Positions 27,465 to 35,388 of a stretch of DNA of 44,933 nucleotides are shown in pieces. The DNA is taken from NCBI GenBank assembly GCA_013002505.1, contig JABDJL010000040.1, forward strand, positions 1-44,933. Direction: 5' to 3'. The notes beneath the pieces were generated by a model. The model did not search any database, was not told the origin of the DNA, and saw nothing but the letters and a program-made list of their open reading frames with translations. The position numbers and the translations under genes are program-made. Origin of the DNA: Lysobacterales bacterium. GTDB taxonomy: Bacteria > Pseudomonadota > Gammaproteobacteria > Xanthomonadales > SZUA-36. Position 1 is the stretch's first letter. Each line of letters begins with the position of its first letter.

Positions 27465-28430
27465 TCAGTCGCCGTCCCGGTCCGGCAACCAGGCCTCGAG
27501 CGGCGTGCCGCCAGGCAAATCACCGGCATTTTCGATATCCACTTCCGCCACGAAGCTGAGCCGCGAACGGTCGTGCTCGGTCAGGGCAAAATAGGGTGTG
27601 AAACTGGCGTCCAGGGATACCCAGCTCACCATGCCGGTGAATGGGTTTTCGACGCCGTCGATGGCGATGCCTAATTTAGTGCCCGTTACGAGCCGGGCTT
27701 TCAGGTGTTCCGGTACGTAAATTCGAGCGTATACACGGCGGTCATCAAGCAGCACGGCCGCGGTCGAACCGGGGGCTGGTCGCTCGCCCGCCTCGAACAA
27801 AACTTTGTCCACGATACCGGATGCCGGGGCATGGAGCTTCAGGCGTTGCAGCGCGATCCGTGACTCGCGAAGCCTGGCCTCGCTGGCCGCCAGCGCGGCA
27901 CGCGCCTGTTGAAGCTCCTCGACCGTGGTTCCGCTGAGCAGACTCTGCAACGCTTCACGGCTGGCCCGTTCATTGGCTTCGGCCGTCTCGAATGCCGTGC
28001 GGGCGCTGTCCAGCGTGGATTCGTTGGACAGGCCGCGCTCAAAAACGGTCTGGGCCCGTTCAAATTCGGTGCGCGCGTTACGACTGACGGCTGCGCTGGC
28101 GGTAAGGCGGGCCTGCGCCTCGCGAATGGCTTCCTGTCTCGGGCCACGCTGCAGCTCCGCCAGGCGGGCCTCCGCCTGGTCCCGAAGCGCTGCCAGTTGG
28201 TCAAGCCGGGCCTGGTGGCGCTGGGAATCCTGCTCCAGCACCAGGTCCCCGGCCTGGACCATTGCACCATCGCTTACGTGGATCGCAATGATCGGTTCGT
28301 CGCTCTCGACTTTCAGTTCGATGCGGTCGCGTTCCAGCGTGCCGACCATCGTTTCGGGCTGTTCCGAGGTGCAGGAGATAAAACCCGGAATAATCAGAAC
28401 ACATAGCCACAACCGTTGGTAAATCTTCAT
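27465..28430 (-). CDS. HlyD-family periplasmic adaptor (membrane fusion protein)
   Basis: A 321-residue adaptor that links an inner-membrane exporter to the periplasm or outer membrane. It begins with a membrane or lipoprotein signal (LWLCVLIIPGFISC, with an atypical lipobox), then a lipoyl half-motif (IIAIHVSDGAMVQAGDLVLE). A long coiled coil follows (about 65-195, rich in Ala, Glu and Arg). The second lipoyl half is in LKLHAPASGIVDKVLFEAGE, and a beta-barrel follows. The organisation resembles E. coli YbhG beside YbhFSR. Its ATG overlaps the stop of the TetR gene by four bases. The longer upstream frame lies inside TetR and is rejected. Confidence 0.9.
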   Translation of the reverse strand: MKIYQRLWLCVLIIPGFISCTSEQPETMVGTLERDRIELKVESDEPIIAIHVSDGAMVQAGDLVLEQDSQRHQARLDQLAALRDQAEARLAELQRGPRQEAIREAQARLTASAAVSRNARTEFERAQTVFERGLSNESTLDSARTAFETAEANERASREALQSLLSGTTVEELQQARAALAASEARLRESRIALQRLKLHAPASGIVDKVLFEAGERPAPGSTAAVLLDDRRVYARIYVPEHLKARLVTGTKLGIAIDGVENPFTGMVSWVSLDASFTPYFALTEHDRSRLSFVAEVDIENAGDLPGGTPLEAWLPDRDGD

Positions 28431-29068
28431 GGTCGCATACCCTTGTCTAGCAGCAGCTGAACCTGCTCGAGATAGCCCACCAGGCCGGCCTCGGAGTAAT
28501 CGATGCCCATGCCGGGTTCGGCGACCGGACGGGCGATAAACGGGAACACGCACAGGCTCAACAGCATCAGGGCGGCATTGGGCGTTGCAAGCGCCGGATT
28601 GATGCGCCCAAGCCGTTGTTCGCGGGCCAGCAGACCGGGCAGGGCGCCTCCCAGCCTGGGCGCATACTTTTGGACAAAAAGTTCGCGCATGTCGCCGGCC
28701 GACATCATGACTTCACGAACCACCAGCTTGGGCATGGCCGGGTGAACCGTGGCCATCTCAAAAAACAGCGACGCGAAGTTTGCGGCGCTGGCGCCACCAG
28801 ATTCCTTCAACTCGCCGATACGCTTTGCGATGGGCATCAGGGCCCGGTCCATGACCGCAATCAGCAGCTTCTTCTTGCTGCCAAAATAATAGTGAACCAG
28901 TGCCGGATTAACCCCAGCAGCATCGGCCAGCTCACGAATGGACGTGGCGGCGAAGCCCTTTTCAGCAAACAGTTGTTCGGCGGCGTCCAACAGGTTTTCC
29001 TGCAGTTCGCCGCTCGGCATATCAGCGGGCCTGCCTCGCGCCCGCTCCGTCTTGTTGAGGTTGCTCAT
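28427..29068 (-). CDS. TetR-family regulator of the ABC export operon
   Basis: A 213-residue TetR-type repressor. The N-terminal helix-turn-helix is ENLLDAAEQLFAEKGFAATS followed by IRELADAAGVNPALVHYYFG; the C-terminal ligand domain is rich in Leu and Ala and resembles the YbiH/CecR group, which controls a similar ybh operon in E. coli. The ATG at 29068 was chosen because an upstream frame would read through the promoter. Its own promoter contains a perfect 20-bp palindrome. It is the first gene of tetR-hlyD-ATPase-permease, with overlaps or short gaps throughout, so the regulator probably controls the whole unit and itself. Confidence 0.9.
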   Translation of the reverse strand: MSNLNKTERARGRPADMPSGELQENLLDAAEQLFAEKGFAATSIRELADAAGVNPALVHYYFGSKKKLLIAVMDRALMPIAKRIGELKESGGASAANFASLFFEMATVHPAMPKLVVREVMMSAGDMRELFVQKYAPRLGGALPGLLAREQRLGRINPALATPNAALMLLSLCVFPFIARPVAEPGMGIDYSEAGLVGYLEQVQLLLDKGMRP

Positions 29069-29078
29069 GGCTTCAATA

Positions 29079-29098
29079 TTAATTAAACGTTTAATTAA
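29079..29098. promoter_or_regulatory. Predicted TetR operator, perfect 20-bp palindrome
   Basis: TTAATTAAACGTTTAATTAA is a perfect 20-bp palindrome centred 20 bases before the TetR start. It covers the predicted -10 (29082-29087) and most of the spacer of the promoter, so a bound dimer would shut off the tetR-hlyD-ABC operon. Confidence 0.8.
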
Positions 29099-29110
29099 AT
29101 ACAAGTCAAA
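29082..29110 (-). promoter_or_regulatory. Predicted promoter of the tetR-hlyD-ABC operon
   Basis: On the minus strand -35 TTGACT (29105-29110) and -10 TTTAAT (29082-29087) are each 5 of 6 to consensus and are separated by 17 bases. The start site would be near 29075, a few bases ahead of the ATG at 29068, so the leader would be very short. Confidence 0.75.
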
Positions 29111-29190
29111 AACACCGCAACCCCTGGTTTGCTGAACCAGATTGGAAGATTGGCGCTGTGGCCGCACGATGGGTGTGCCGCTGGATGAGT

Positions 29191-30627
29191 TCAGCGTTTG
29201 ATGCCGGCAGATTTAATCACGGTCAATCTATCGATCTGCATATCGTGCATCGTGTAAGGAATTCCACCGATGCCAAGACCCGATTCGCGCAAGCCGGCAA
29301 AAGGCATCACGTCGTCACGAAACGCGGTGTGATCATTAATCATGACCGCCGATGCATCGAGGCGCCGGGAAATATCCAGGGCGGTATCGATATCGTCGGT
29401 AAACACGGCGGCCTGGAAGGCGACCGGCAGTGCGTTGGCCTGGTCAATGGCTTCATCGATGTTGTCGCAGCGATAAACACAAACCACCGGGCCGAATATT
29501 TCTTCGCAGCTGACCCGCGCGTCCTGCGGTGGGTTCAACAAGACGGTGGGCTCGTAAGCGCATGCGGAAATCTTCTTTCCACCGGTCACGCATTTTGCGC
29601 CGGCTGTAATCGCCTGTTCAACCCAGTCGGCAACCCGTTCCAGCTCGGCTGGCCTGATCAGCGGACCGACATCGGTATCGGGATCTTCTGGCGGGCCAAC
29701 GGTCAGGGCGGCGGCGCTTTTAGCCAGGGCCCCGGCGAATCGTTGCGCGTCTTCACCGACCGCGAAAACGCGCTGGACCGACACGCAAACCTGTCCCGCA
29801 TGGTAGAAACCGCCCTTGTTTACGGCCGCTACCGCGGCGTCAAAGTCATATGGCGGGGCAAGGATCAGCGGTGCAGCGCCGCCGTGTTCGAGGGCGCAAC
29901 GTGTTCCCGGCGCCAGCCTGGAACGCAGCATCCAACCGACCCTGGCGCTGCCTATAAAACTGAAGAATCCAACCCTGCGGTCGGTTACCAGTTGCGTGGC
30001 AACATCATTGTTCTCGGTGACCATTGCCTGGCACCACTCTCGCGGCAAGCCGGCCTCGTGCAGTATGCGCACCAGCGCCAGGCACGACAGCGGCGTATCT
30101 GCCGCTGGTTTGACAATTACCGGACAGCCGCTGGCGACCGCCGGGCCAACCTGGTGCACGATCAGGTTCAGTGGGTGGTTGAAGGCGCTGACCGCGACGA
30201 CCACGCCAACCGGTTCCTTGTGAGTTATTGCAATGCGCCCCTCGGTAGCAGGCGTGGTTGCGATCGGGATGACTTCGCCGGAATCGCCACGCAGTGTTTC
30301 GGCGCAAAGTTTCAAGCCGTCTATCGCGCGAATCACCTCGACGCGGGAATCCGTGTATGGCTTACCACCTTCGCTGGCAGCCAGCACGGAGAGCTCCTCG
30401 AGACGCGACTCGACGAGGTCTGCGGCCTTTTGCAGAATGTCCACGCGCCTGGCCACCGACAGCCATTGCGTGCGGTCTCTGAACAGGGCGTAAGCCGCCG
30501 CCAGTGCGTCTTCGACATGTTCAGCGCCTGCCAGTGCAACCTCGTCGATCTCTCGGCCATCCCAGGGTGAAGTGACGCTGGCCTGTCCCACGGGCGGCTT
30601 TTGCGATTCGATGATCAGATCTGGCAC
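29191..30627 (-). CDS. NAD(P)-dependent aldehyde dehydrogenase
   Basis: A 478-residue aldehyde dehydrogenase. The catalytic residues are in place: N150 in SAFNHPLNL, E247 in CALEHGGAAPLI and the nucleophile C281 in YHAGQVCVSVQR. VKPAADTPLS is the cofactor-binding lysine segment and EEIFGPVVCVY the conserved C-terminal block. The active-site context resembles lactaldehyde, phosphonoacetaldehyde and related dehydrogenases more than betaine-aldehyde types, but the substrate is not known. It overlaps the upstream ThDP enzyme gene by 13 bases, so the aldehyde could be a product of that enzyme. Confidence 0.9.
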   Translation of the reverse strand: MPDLIIESQKPPVGQASVTSPWDGREIDEVALAGAEHVEDALAAAYALFRDRTQWLSVARRVDILQKAADLVESRLEELSVLAASEGGKPYTDSRVEVIRAIDGLKLCAETLRGDSGEVIPIATTPATEGRIAITHKEPVGVVVAVSAFNHPLNLIVHQVGPAVASGCPVIVKPAADTPLSCLALVRILHEAGLPREWCQAMVTENNDVATQLVTDRRVGFFSFIGSARVGWMLRSRLAPGTRCALEHGGAAPLILAPPYDFDAAVAAVNKGGFYHAGQVCVSVQRVFAVGEDAQRFAGALAKSAAALTVGPPEDPDTDVGPLIRPAELERVADWVEQAITAGAKCVTGGKKISACAYEPTVLLNPPQDARVSCEEIFGPVVCVYRCDNIDEAIDQANALPVAFQAAVFTDDIDTALDISRRLDASAVMINDHTAFRDDVMPFAGLRESGLGIGGIPYTMHDMQIDRLTVIKSAGIKR

Positions 30628-32267
30628 GTGATCTCCCCAAGTTTCTGCGTCAGCAGGTTGTTTTCCCGGTAATCAATGGGAATCACCACGAGGCTGGGGC
30701 CCTGCTCGTCAAAGGCCGCTTCCAGGGTTGCGGCGAGATCTGCAGCGTTTTCCACGTGGTGGCCGTTCCAGCCAAAAGACTGCGCCAGCAGTTCCCAGTC
30801 GGGGTTGCCGAAGGACAGATCGGTATGGCGGCCAAATTCGTTGTCCTGCTTCCAGGCAATGAGGCCATACTCGTGGTCTTCCCAGATCATCATGACGATA
30901 TTGCTGCCGATGCGGGCTGCGGTTTCCATTTCTTGCACATTCATCAGGAACCCGGCATCTCCGGCGATGCCCAGAACGCGGCGTTCGGGCGCCACGATGC
31001 CGGCGGCGATGGCGCCCGGTAATGCAAATCCCATCGAACAGAAACCGTTGGGTATCAGGCAGGTATTGGGCTCATGGCAGTGAAAGTGACGGGCGATCCA
31101 CATCTTGTGGGCGCCGACGTCGGACAGCAGTATGTCGTGCGGACCCATCACCTGCCGCGCATCCCAAAGGGCTTTTTGCGGGCGAATCAATCCCTCGGTC
31201 CGGTCATCCTTGTGCTCGGCAAAATCAGCCGCCATATCGGTCCGGCACTGCCGTTGCTTCTCAAGGTCGTAGTCCGGCAGGCCGCGCTGTTCGAGACGCT
31301 CATTGAGCATCCACAGGGTATGGGCCAGGTCACCAATCAACTCGGTTTCCGGGTGGTAGTTTTCATCAATTTCTGCAGGCAGGAAATCGGCGTGCAAGAC
31401 ACGCTTATTACCGCCCGGATTCCACAACGCGGGGTGATATTCGACCATGTCGAAACCCAGCGTGATGACCAGGTCCGCATCGTCAATCACCAGCGACACG
31501 CGGTCTTTGCTGCCCAGGCCCACGGTGTACAGGCAATAATCACTGTCCATGTCCACGCAACCCTTGGCCATGAAGGTGCTGATCACGCCGATGCCGGTTT
31601 TTTCACAGAACTGGCGCAATTGCTTGCTGGCGCGGCGCCTAATGCACCCGTTTCCGGCAATGATGACCGGCTTTTTCGCGTCCTTCAGCATGTCAAATGC
31701 CTGGTCCACGATCTTGTCGTCAGGCACGGAACGACGAAAACGCCTTGGCTTCAGCGGGCGCTTGTCCGATTCATGCTTGGCGATATCCTCTGGCAGTTCG
31801 ATGTGCACTGCACCCGGCTTTTCGGTGCGCGCCACGCGCACCGCCTTACGAATAATTTCCGGGATGGTGTTTGCGTTGACGATGCTGGTAGCCCACTTGG
31901 TGACCGGTTCGAACATGCCCACGACATCCATGATCTGGTGGGACTCCTTGTGCAGGCGGTCCGTCGAACCCTGCCCGGTCAGGACCAGCATCGGCGCGCG
32001 GTCCATGTTCGAGTCAGCGACCCCGGTGATGAGGTTCGTCGAGCCTGGTCCCAGCGTTCCCAGGCAACCGGCCGGATTGCCCGTCAAGCGCCCGTAGATC
32101 TCCGCCATGAAAGCCGCACCCTGTTCGTGCCGGGTGAGGATGAACCGGATTTTGTCTGATGCCTCCAGCGACATCATGAAGTCGGCGTTTTCCTCGCCCG
32201 GGACGCCAAAAATATATTCGATGCCTTCTTCTTCCAGGCATCGGACCATCAGGTCGGTTGCTTTCAT
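30615..32267 (-). CDS. Acetolactate-synthase-like ThDP enzyme
   Basis: A 550-residue ThDP enzyme closest to catabolic acetolactate synthases. The catalytic Glu is E48 in LTRHEQGAAFMAEIYGRLTG. The N-terminal block has GVPGEENADFM, the centre TLGPGSTNLITGVADSNMDR, and the cofactor motif GDAGFLMNVQEMETAARIGS ends in MMIWEDHEYGL, where the usual NN or ND is ED. There is no ilvN regulatory subunit and no acetolactate decarboxylase gene beside it. Instead it overlaps an aldehyde dehydrogenase, so it might decarboxylate a 2-oxo acid to an aldehyde rather than make acetolactate. The ATG at 32267 is divergent from dusA. Confidence 0.88.
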   Translation of the reverse strand: MKATDLMVRCLEEEGIEYIFGVPGEENADFMMSLEASDKIRFILTRHEQGAAFMAEIYGRLTGNPAGCLGTLGPGSTNLITGVADSNMDRAPMLVLTGQGSTDRLHKESHQIMDVVGMFEPVTKWATSIVNANTIPEIIRKAVRVARTEKPGAVHIELPEDIAKHESDKRPLKPRRFRRSVPDDKIVDQAFDMLKDAKKPVIIAGNGCIRRRASKQLRQFCEKTGIGVISTFMAKGCVDMDSDYCLYTVGLGSKDRVSLVIDDADLVITLGFDMVEYHPALWNPGGNKRVLHADFLPAEIDENYHPETELIGDLAHTLWMLNERLEQRGLPDYDLEKQRQCRTDMAADFAEHKDDRTEGLIRPQKALWDARQVMGPHDILLSDVGAHKMWIARHFHCHEPNTCLIPNGFCSMGFALPGAIAAGIVAPERRVLGIAGDAGFLMNVQEMETAARIGSNIVMMIWEDHEYGLIAWKQDNEFGRHTDLSFGNPDWELLAQSFGWNGHHVENAADLAATLEAAFDEQGPSLVVIPIDYRENNLLTQKLGEITCQI

Positions 32268-32378
32268 AACTGCTTCGCCTCGAGTGTTTGTCAGATTGTG
32301 CGGGGACCAGAATATCGCGTTATCAGCATCCGGACCGGCTGATCACGGCAGTTATTTCGAAACCCCGGTCAGCACAAC

Positions 32379-32384
32379 TATAAT
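32379..32384 (+). promoter_or_regulatory. Perfect -10 box close to the dusA start
   Basis: TATAAT ends six bases before the GTG start of dusA at 32391. Transcription would begin at about the start codon, giving a leaderless or nearly leaderless message. The -35 region (TTCGAA at 17 bases) is poor. Confidence 0.5.
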
Positions 32385-32390
32385 CGCTGC

Positions 32391-33419
32391 GTGAGCAAAC
32401 CCTTACCAAGCCGCCTTTCACGCAAGCTGTGCGTGGCGCCGATGATGGACTGGACAGACCGTCATTGCCGTTACTTTCATCGACTGCTGGCGCCGTCGGC
32501 ATTGTTGTATACCGAAATGGTGACGACCGGTGCGATCGTGCATGGAGATCGTGATCGTTTGCTGGGATTCAGCCCGCAGGAAAAACCGCTGGCGCTGCAA
32601 TTGGGCGGCAGCGATCCTGAAGACCTTGCCCAATGTGCCAGGATCGCCCGGCGCCGCGGATACGACGAGGTCAACCTGAATGTCGGTTGCCCGTCAGACC
32701 GGGTACAAAAAGGCCGCTTCGGGGCCTGCCTGATGCTCGAGCCGGAATTGGTCCGTGATTGCCTGGCAGCCATGATTGGGGCCGTTGATATCCCCGTGAC
32801 GGTCAAGTGCAGGCTGGGTGTGGATGATCACTACAGTTACGCATATTTCCGCGATTTCATCAGCACGGTGATCGAATCGGGGTGCCACGTGGTCGTGGCG
32901 CACGCGCGCCAGGCGGTCCTGGCCGGCCTGAGTCCCAAGCAGAACCGTGAAATACCGCCTTTGCACCATGATTGGGTGCATCGCCTGAAATCCGAATTCC
33001 CGCGGTTGAAAGTCATCATCAATGGCGGGATCGGTGCGGTTGAGGCGGCCGAGGCGCAGCTCCGGCATGTCGACGGAGTCATGCTGGGCCGGGCCGCTTA
33101 CCAGTCGCCGTGGATCCTTGCCGAATGCGAAAACCGTTTTGCCAGCGGCGCCGATCTGCCCCGGATCGCCGACATTCTCGACCAGCTGGAGCCGTACCTG
33201 CAGCGGCTGGTCGAAACCGGCGAACCGGTCAGCCGGGTTACGCGTCACGTGCTTGGCCTGCTCCAGGGACGGCCGGGCGCCAAGATATGGCGGCGCTACC
33301 TGAGCCAGCATGCGCACCTTCAAAAAGACAATACGCGGATATTGCACGAGGCACTGGATGCCGCCACGCGCGCCGTTGGCGATGTGCGCCCGCCACTGGA
33401 CCAGGTCGTCAGTCCATGA
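32391..33419 (+). CDS. dusA: tRNA-dihydrouridine synthase A
   Basis: An FMN enzyme that reduces uridines 20 and 20a of the tRNA D-loop using NADPH. The 342-residue protein has every Dus block: APMMDWTDRHCRYFHRLLAP, then NVGCPSDRVQKGRFGACLM with the catalytic Cys in GCPS, VTVKCRLGVDD, and HARQAVLAGLSPKQNREIPP, which is specific to the DusA subgroup. The start is GTG at 32391; no ATG upstream of the conserved MMDWTD block is in frame. It overlaps the next gene by four bases (ATGA). Confidence 0.96.
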   Translation: MSKPLPSRLSRKLCVAPMMDWTDRHCRYFHRLLAPSALLYTEMVTTGAIVHGDRDRLLGFSPQEKPLALQLGGSDPEDLAQCARIARRRGYDEVNLNVGCPSDRVQKGRFGACLMLEPELVRDCLAAMIGAVDIPVTVKCRLGVDDHYSYAYFRDFISTVIESGCHVVVAHARQAVLAGLSPKQNREIPPLHHDWVHRLKSEFPRLKVIINGGIGAVEAAEAQLRHVDGVMLGRAAYQSPWILAECENRFASGADLPRIADILDQLEPYLQRLVETGEPVSRVTRHVLGLLQGRPGAKIWRRYLSQHAHLQKDNTRILHEALDAATRAVGDVRPPLDQVVSP

Positions 33420-34330
33420 TCGTGCGCACACCCGGTGCGTTTACCGAGGCCCTTTCCACATTCAGGGACCTGCAGAATACCGTGCCTGTACCGCGCGGCG
33501 TATTCATGGTCTTGCCGGAATCGTTCCGGGTTGCCGATGAGTCGGCCGTAGACAACCCCTACCTCGACCTCGATCATCCCGCTGATGCTGGCCAAGCCTT
33601 GATACAGGCGCACACCCTGGCTGACCGTGTCCGTGCCTGCGGCGTCGAGGTCAAGCTTTTTCCCGGACTTGCCGAGACCCCGGATGCGATTTTTCCGAAT
33701 AATGTGTTTGCCACGGCGGCAGGAAGGCTGCTGATTGGCAGCATGCGTCACCCTGGTCGCAGGCTCGAGGCACAACGCCGGGATATTCGTGACTGGTTCA
33801 GCGCGCAGGGATACCAGGCGATTGACCTTTCAGTTCGCGATTGCGTGTCCGAGCTGACCGGCCCGATGATTATCGATCGTGCACGGAGGATCGGCTTTTG
33901 CGGCATGAGCGAGCGCATTGATGAAGCTGGCCTCGCGGCCACCCACGAGGGGCTGGGCCTGAACCTGAGCTTTGCATTCGACCTGGTCCAAGGCGAATAC
34001 CATACCAATGTCGTGATGAGCATACTCGCGGGGCGCGCATGCATCTTATGCCCGCAGTCTTTTGCCGATCAGCGGGTGCCGCAGGCCATTGCTGCGGCTT
34101 TTCCCGGCCGCTACCTGGAAATCACTGTTGCCGAGAAGAACGCCTTCGCCGCCAACTGCATTGCCTTGACGGACCAGGATCTTTTCATCAGCCAGCGCGG
34201 TGCCGATGCCCTGCATCCAGAGCGGATCAGGACCCTGGAAAGCTGGGGGTTTCGCCTGCACGCCGTGGAACTCAGCGAAATCGAAAAAGCTGGCGGCAGC
34301 CTGCGCTGCATGATCGCGGAGATTTTCTGA
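33416..34330 (+). CDS. Amidinotransferase/arginine-deiminase-fold hydrolase (CtlX-like)
   Basis: A 304-residue protein of the guanidine-modifying fold that includes dimethylarginine hydrolase, arginine deiminase and the CtlX group. Core catalytic features are PDAIFPNNVF near residue 87, an acidic segment CVSELTGPMIID, a His in QGEYHTNVVMS and a C-terminal Cys in GGSLRCMIAEIF, giving the expected Asp/Glu, His and Cys set. CtlX-type proteins are linked to citrulline breakdown, but the substrate here is not proven. It overlaps dusA by four bases, an unusual partner; a common promoter near 32380 would drive both. Confidence 0.85.
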   Translation: MIVRTPGAFTEALSTFRDLQNTVPVPRGVFMVLPESFRVADESAVDNPYLDLDHPADAGQALIQAHTLADRVRACGVEVKLFPGLAETPDAIFPNNVFATAAGRLLIGSMRHPGRRLEAQRRDIRDWFSAQGYQAIDLSVRDCVSELTGPMIIDRARRIGFCGMSERIDEAGLAATHEGLGLNLSFAFDLVQGEYHTNVVMSILAGRACILCPQSFADQRVPQAIAAAFPGRYLEITVAEKNAFAANCIALTDQDLFISQRGADALHPERIRTLESWGFRLHAVELSEIEKAGGSLRCMIAEIF

Positions 34331-34388
34331 ACTATGCTGTAAGTACGAAGGGCGGGCGATGATGGAAAAACACCAGGAAAGAACAGAC

Positions 34389-34988
34389 ATGAAACCCTTG
34401 ATCAAAACACTGATACTCTCGGCAATGCTGTGCGCCGGCATCGCCCAGGCCCTGCAAACCCAGGAACCCGCGACACAGGGTCCGCCAGCGCAGGACCCGG
34501 ATTTTGACTTCGAATCCAATAAGCTGGACTTCGATAAACTTGAGCAGGATGTGCGTGAAGCTGAACTCCGTAAGCGCCAGGTTTCACCGCCCGACATGGT
34601 GCCGCAGGGATGGCTGGCCGATTTCGATTACCAGTCCGACCTTAACGCCTACCTGCAATCCAAGGTTCAGGCCGCGGCCAGCGACGGCAAAGAGACTTAC
34701 GTTTACCTGTATGCGGACTGGCTGGAAGCATGCCGGGAGTTCCGCAAGACGGCAGACCGCAAGGACTACGCGAAGCTGTTTGCCAGCAGCCAGATCATAC
34801 TGCTCGATTATTCCTACTTCAGGAACAAGTTTAATACGCAGCTTTCAAACCTTCCGATATTCATCAAGGCACATGCGCAGGGTAGCCTGGGGCCTGAAGT
34901 GCACCGCCCGGTGTCCCGAACCGCCAGCCATCCCCGCAAAGCCTTTCACGAGCTGCGCAAGTTCCTGGAAACAGGCAGTACCGGTTAA
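34389..34988 (+). CDS. Exported thioredoxin-like protein with one active-site Cys
   Basis: A 199-residue exported protein starting at ATG 34389, with AGGAAAG about eight bases before it. A signal peptide (1-21, LIKTLILSAMLCAGIAQA) is followed by an acidic linker and a thioredoxin-like domain (about 80-195). At the place of the WCxxC motif it has DWLEACREF: the first Cys is replaced by Leu and only C115 remains. NLPIFIKA supplies the cis-proline-like segment (P156). A single-Cys site cannot perform normal dithiol oxidation or reduction, so it may bind a partner or act through mixed disulfides. It follows the amidinotransferase-fold gene by 58 bases. Confidence 0.75.
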   Translation: MKPLIKTLILSAMLCAGIAQALQTQEPATQGPPAQDPDFDFESNKLDFDKLEQDVREAELRKRQVSPPDMVPQGWLADFDYQSDLNAYLQSKVQAAASDGKETYVYLYADWLEACREFRKTADRKDYAKLFASSQIILLDYSYFRNKFNTQLSNLPIFIKAHAQGSLGPEVHRPVSRTASHPRKAFHELRKFLETGSTG

Positions 34989-35142
34989 GGCTCACAGCGT
35001 TCATCCAAAAGCTTAACGGTTCAACGAATTACGCGAATGAATGCCCCGCCGGGGTGTCACAAAGTGTATCGGGCCAGTTCAGGCCTGATTCAGCAAGTTA
35101 ATTTAGAATGGCCGCATTGTTCTTGTATCGTGAACTGAAGAG

Positions 35143-35382
35143 ATGAAACGCTACCTGCAAATTGCCCTGATTGCTTTTGTGCTAGGCGCCCTGGCGCCGC
35201 AGCCTGCATTCGCGCAGACCTTGCAGGAAGCGGCGCGGATGGCGGCGCAGCAATACAATGCGAAAGTGTTGTCGGCACGCACCGTCACGCGTGGCAAGCA
35301 ACGCATTCACGAGATCAAATTGCTGACCAAGGATGGCGTGGTCAAGACAGTTCGCATTCCCGACCGCCGACCGAGGAAGTAG
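35143..35382 (+). CDS. Small exported PepSY-like protein
   Basis: A 79-residue protein with a cleavable signal (residues 1-24, ending PQPAFA before Q25) and a short PepSY-like domain: LQEAARMAAQQYNAKVLSAR then HEIKLLTKDGVVKTVRI. It lies six bases before the response regulator and is probably in the same operon. Small PepSY proteins encoded beside two-component systems may act as periplasmic inputs to the sensor, an inference from the arrangement rather than from the sequence. The preceding 154 bases hold a short GC-rich hairpin (CCCCGCCGGGG near 35043) and no clear terminator. Confidence 0.82.
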   Translation: MKRYLQIALIAFVLGALAPQPAFAQTLQEAARMAAQQYNAKVLSARTVTRGKQRIHEIKLLTKDGVVKTVRIPDRRPRK

Positions 35383-35388
35383 CCACCC

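Noticed and set aside
29158-30570. 470-residue plus-strand open frame
   Set aside because: It is the antisense of the aldehyde dehydrogenase, whose catalytic motifs are complete on the minus strand. The plus-frame peptide matches no family I know.
31074-32159. 361-residue plus-strand open frame
   Set aside because: It is antisense to the acetolactate-synthase-like gene, which has all family motifs. High GC content makes such long shadow frames common.
35043-35053. Short GC hairpin (CCCCGCCGGGG) as a terminator
   Set aside because: The stem is only four pairs and no T-run follows.
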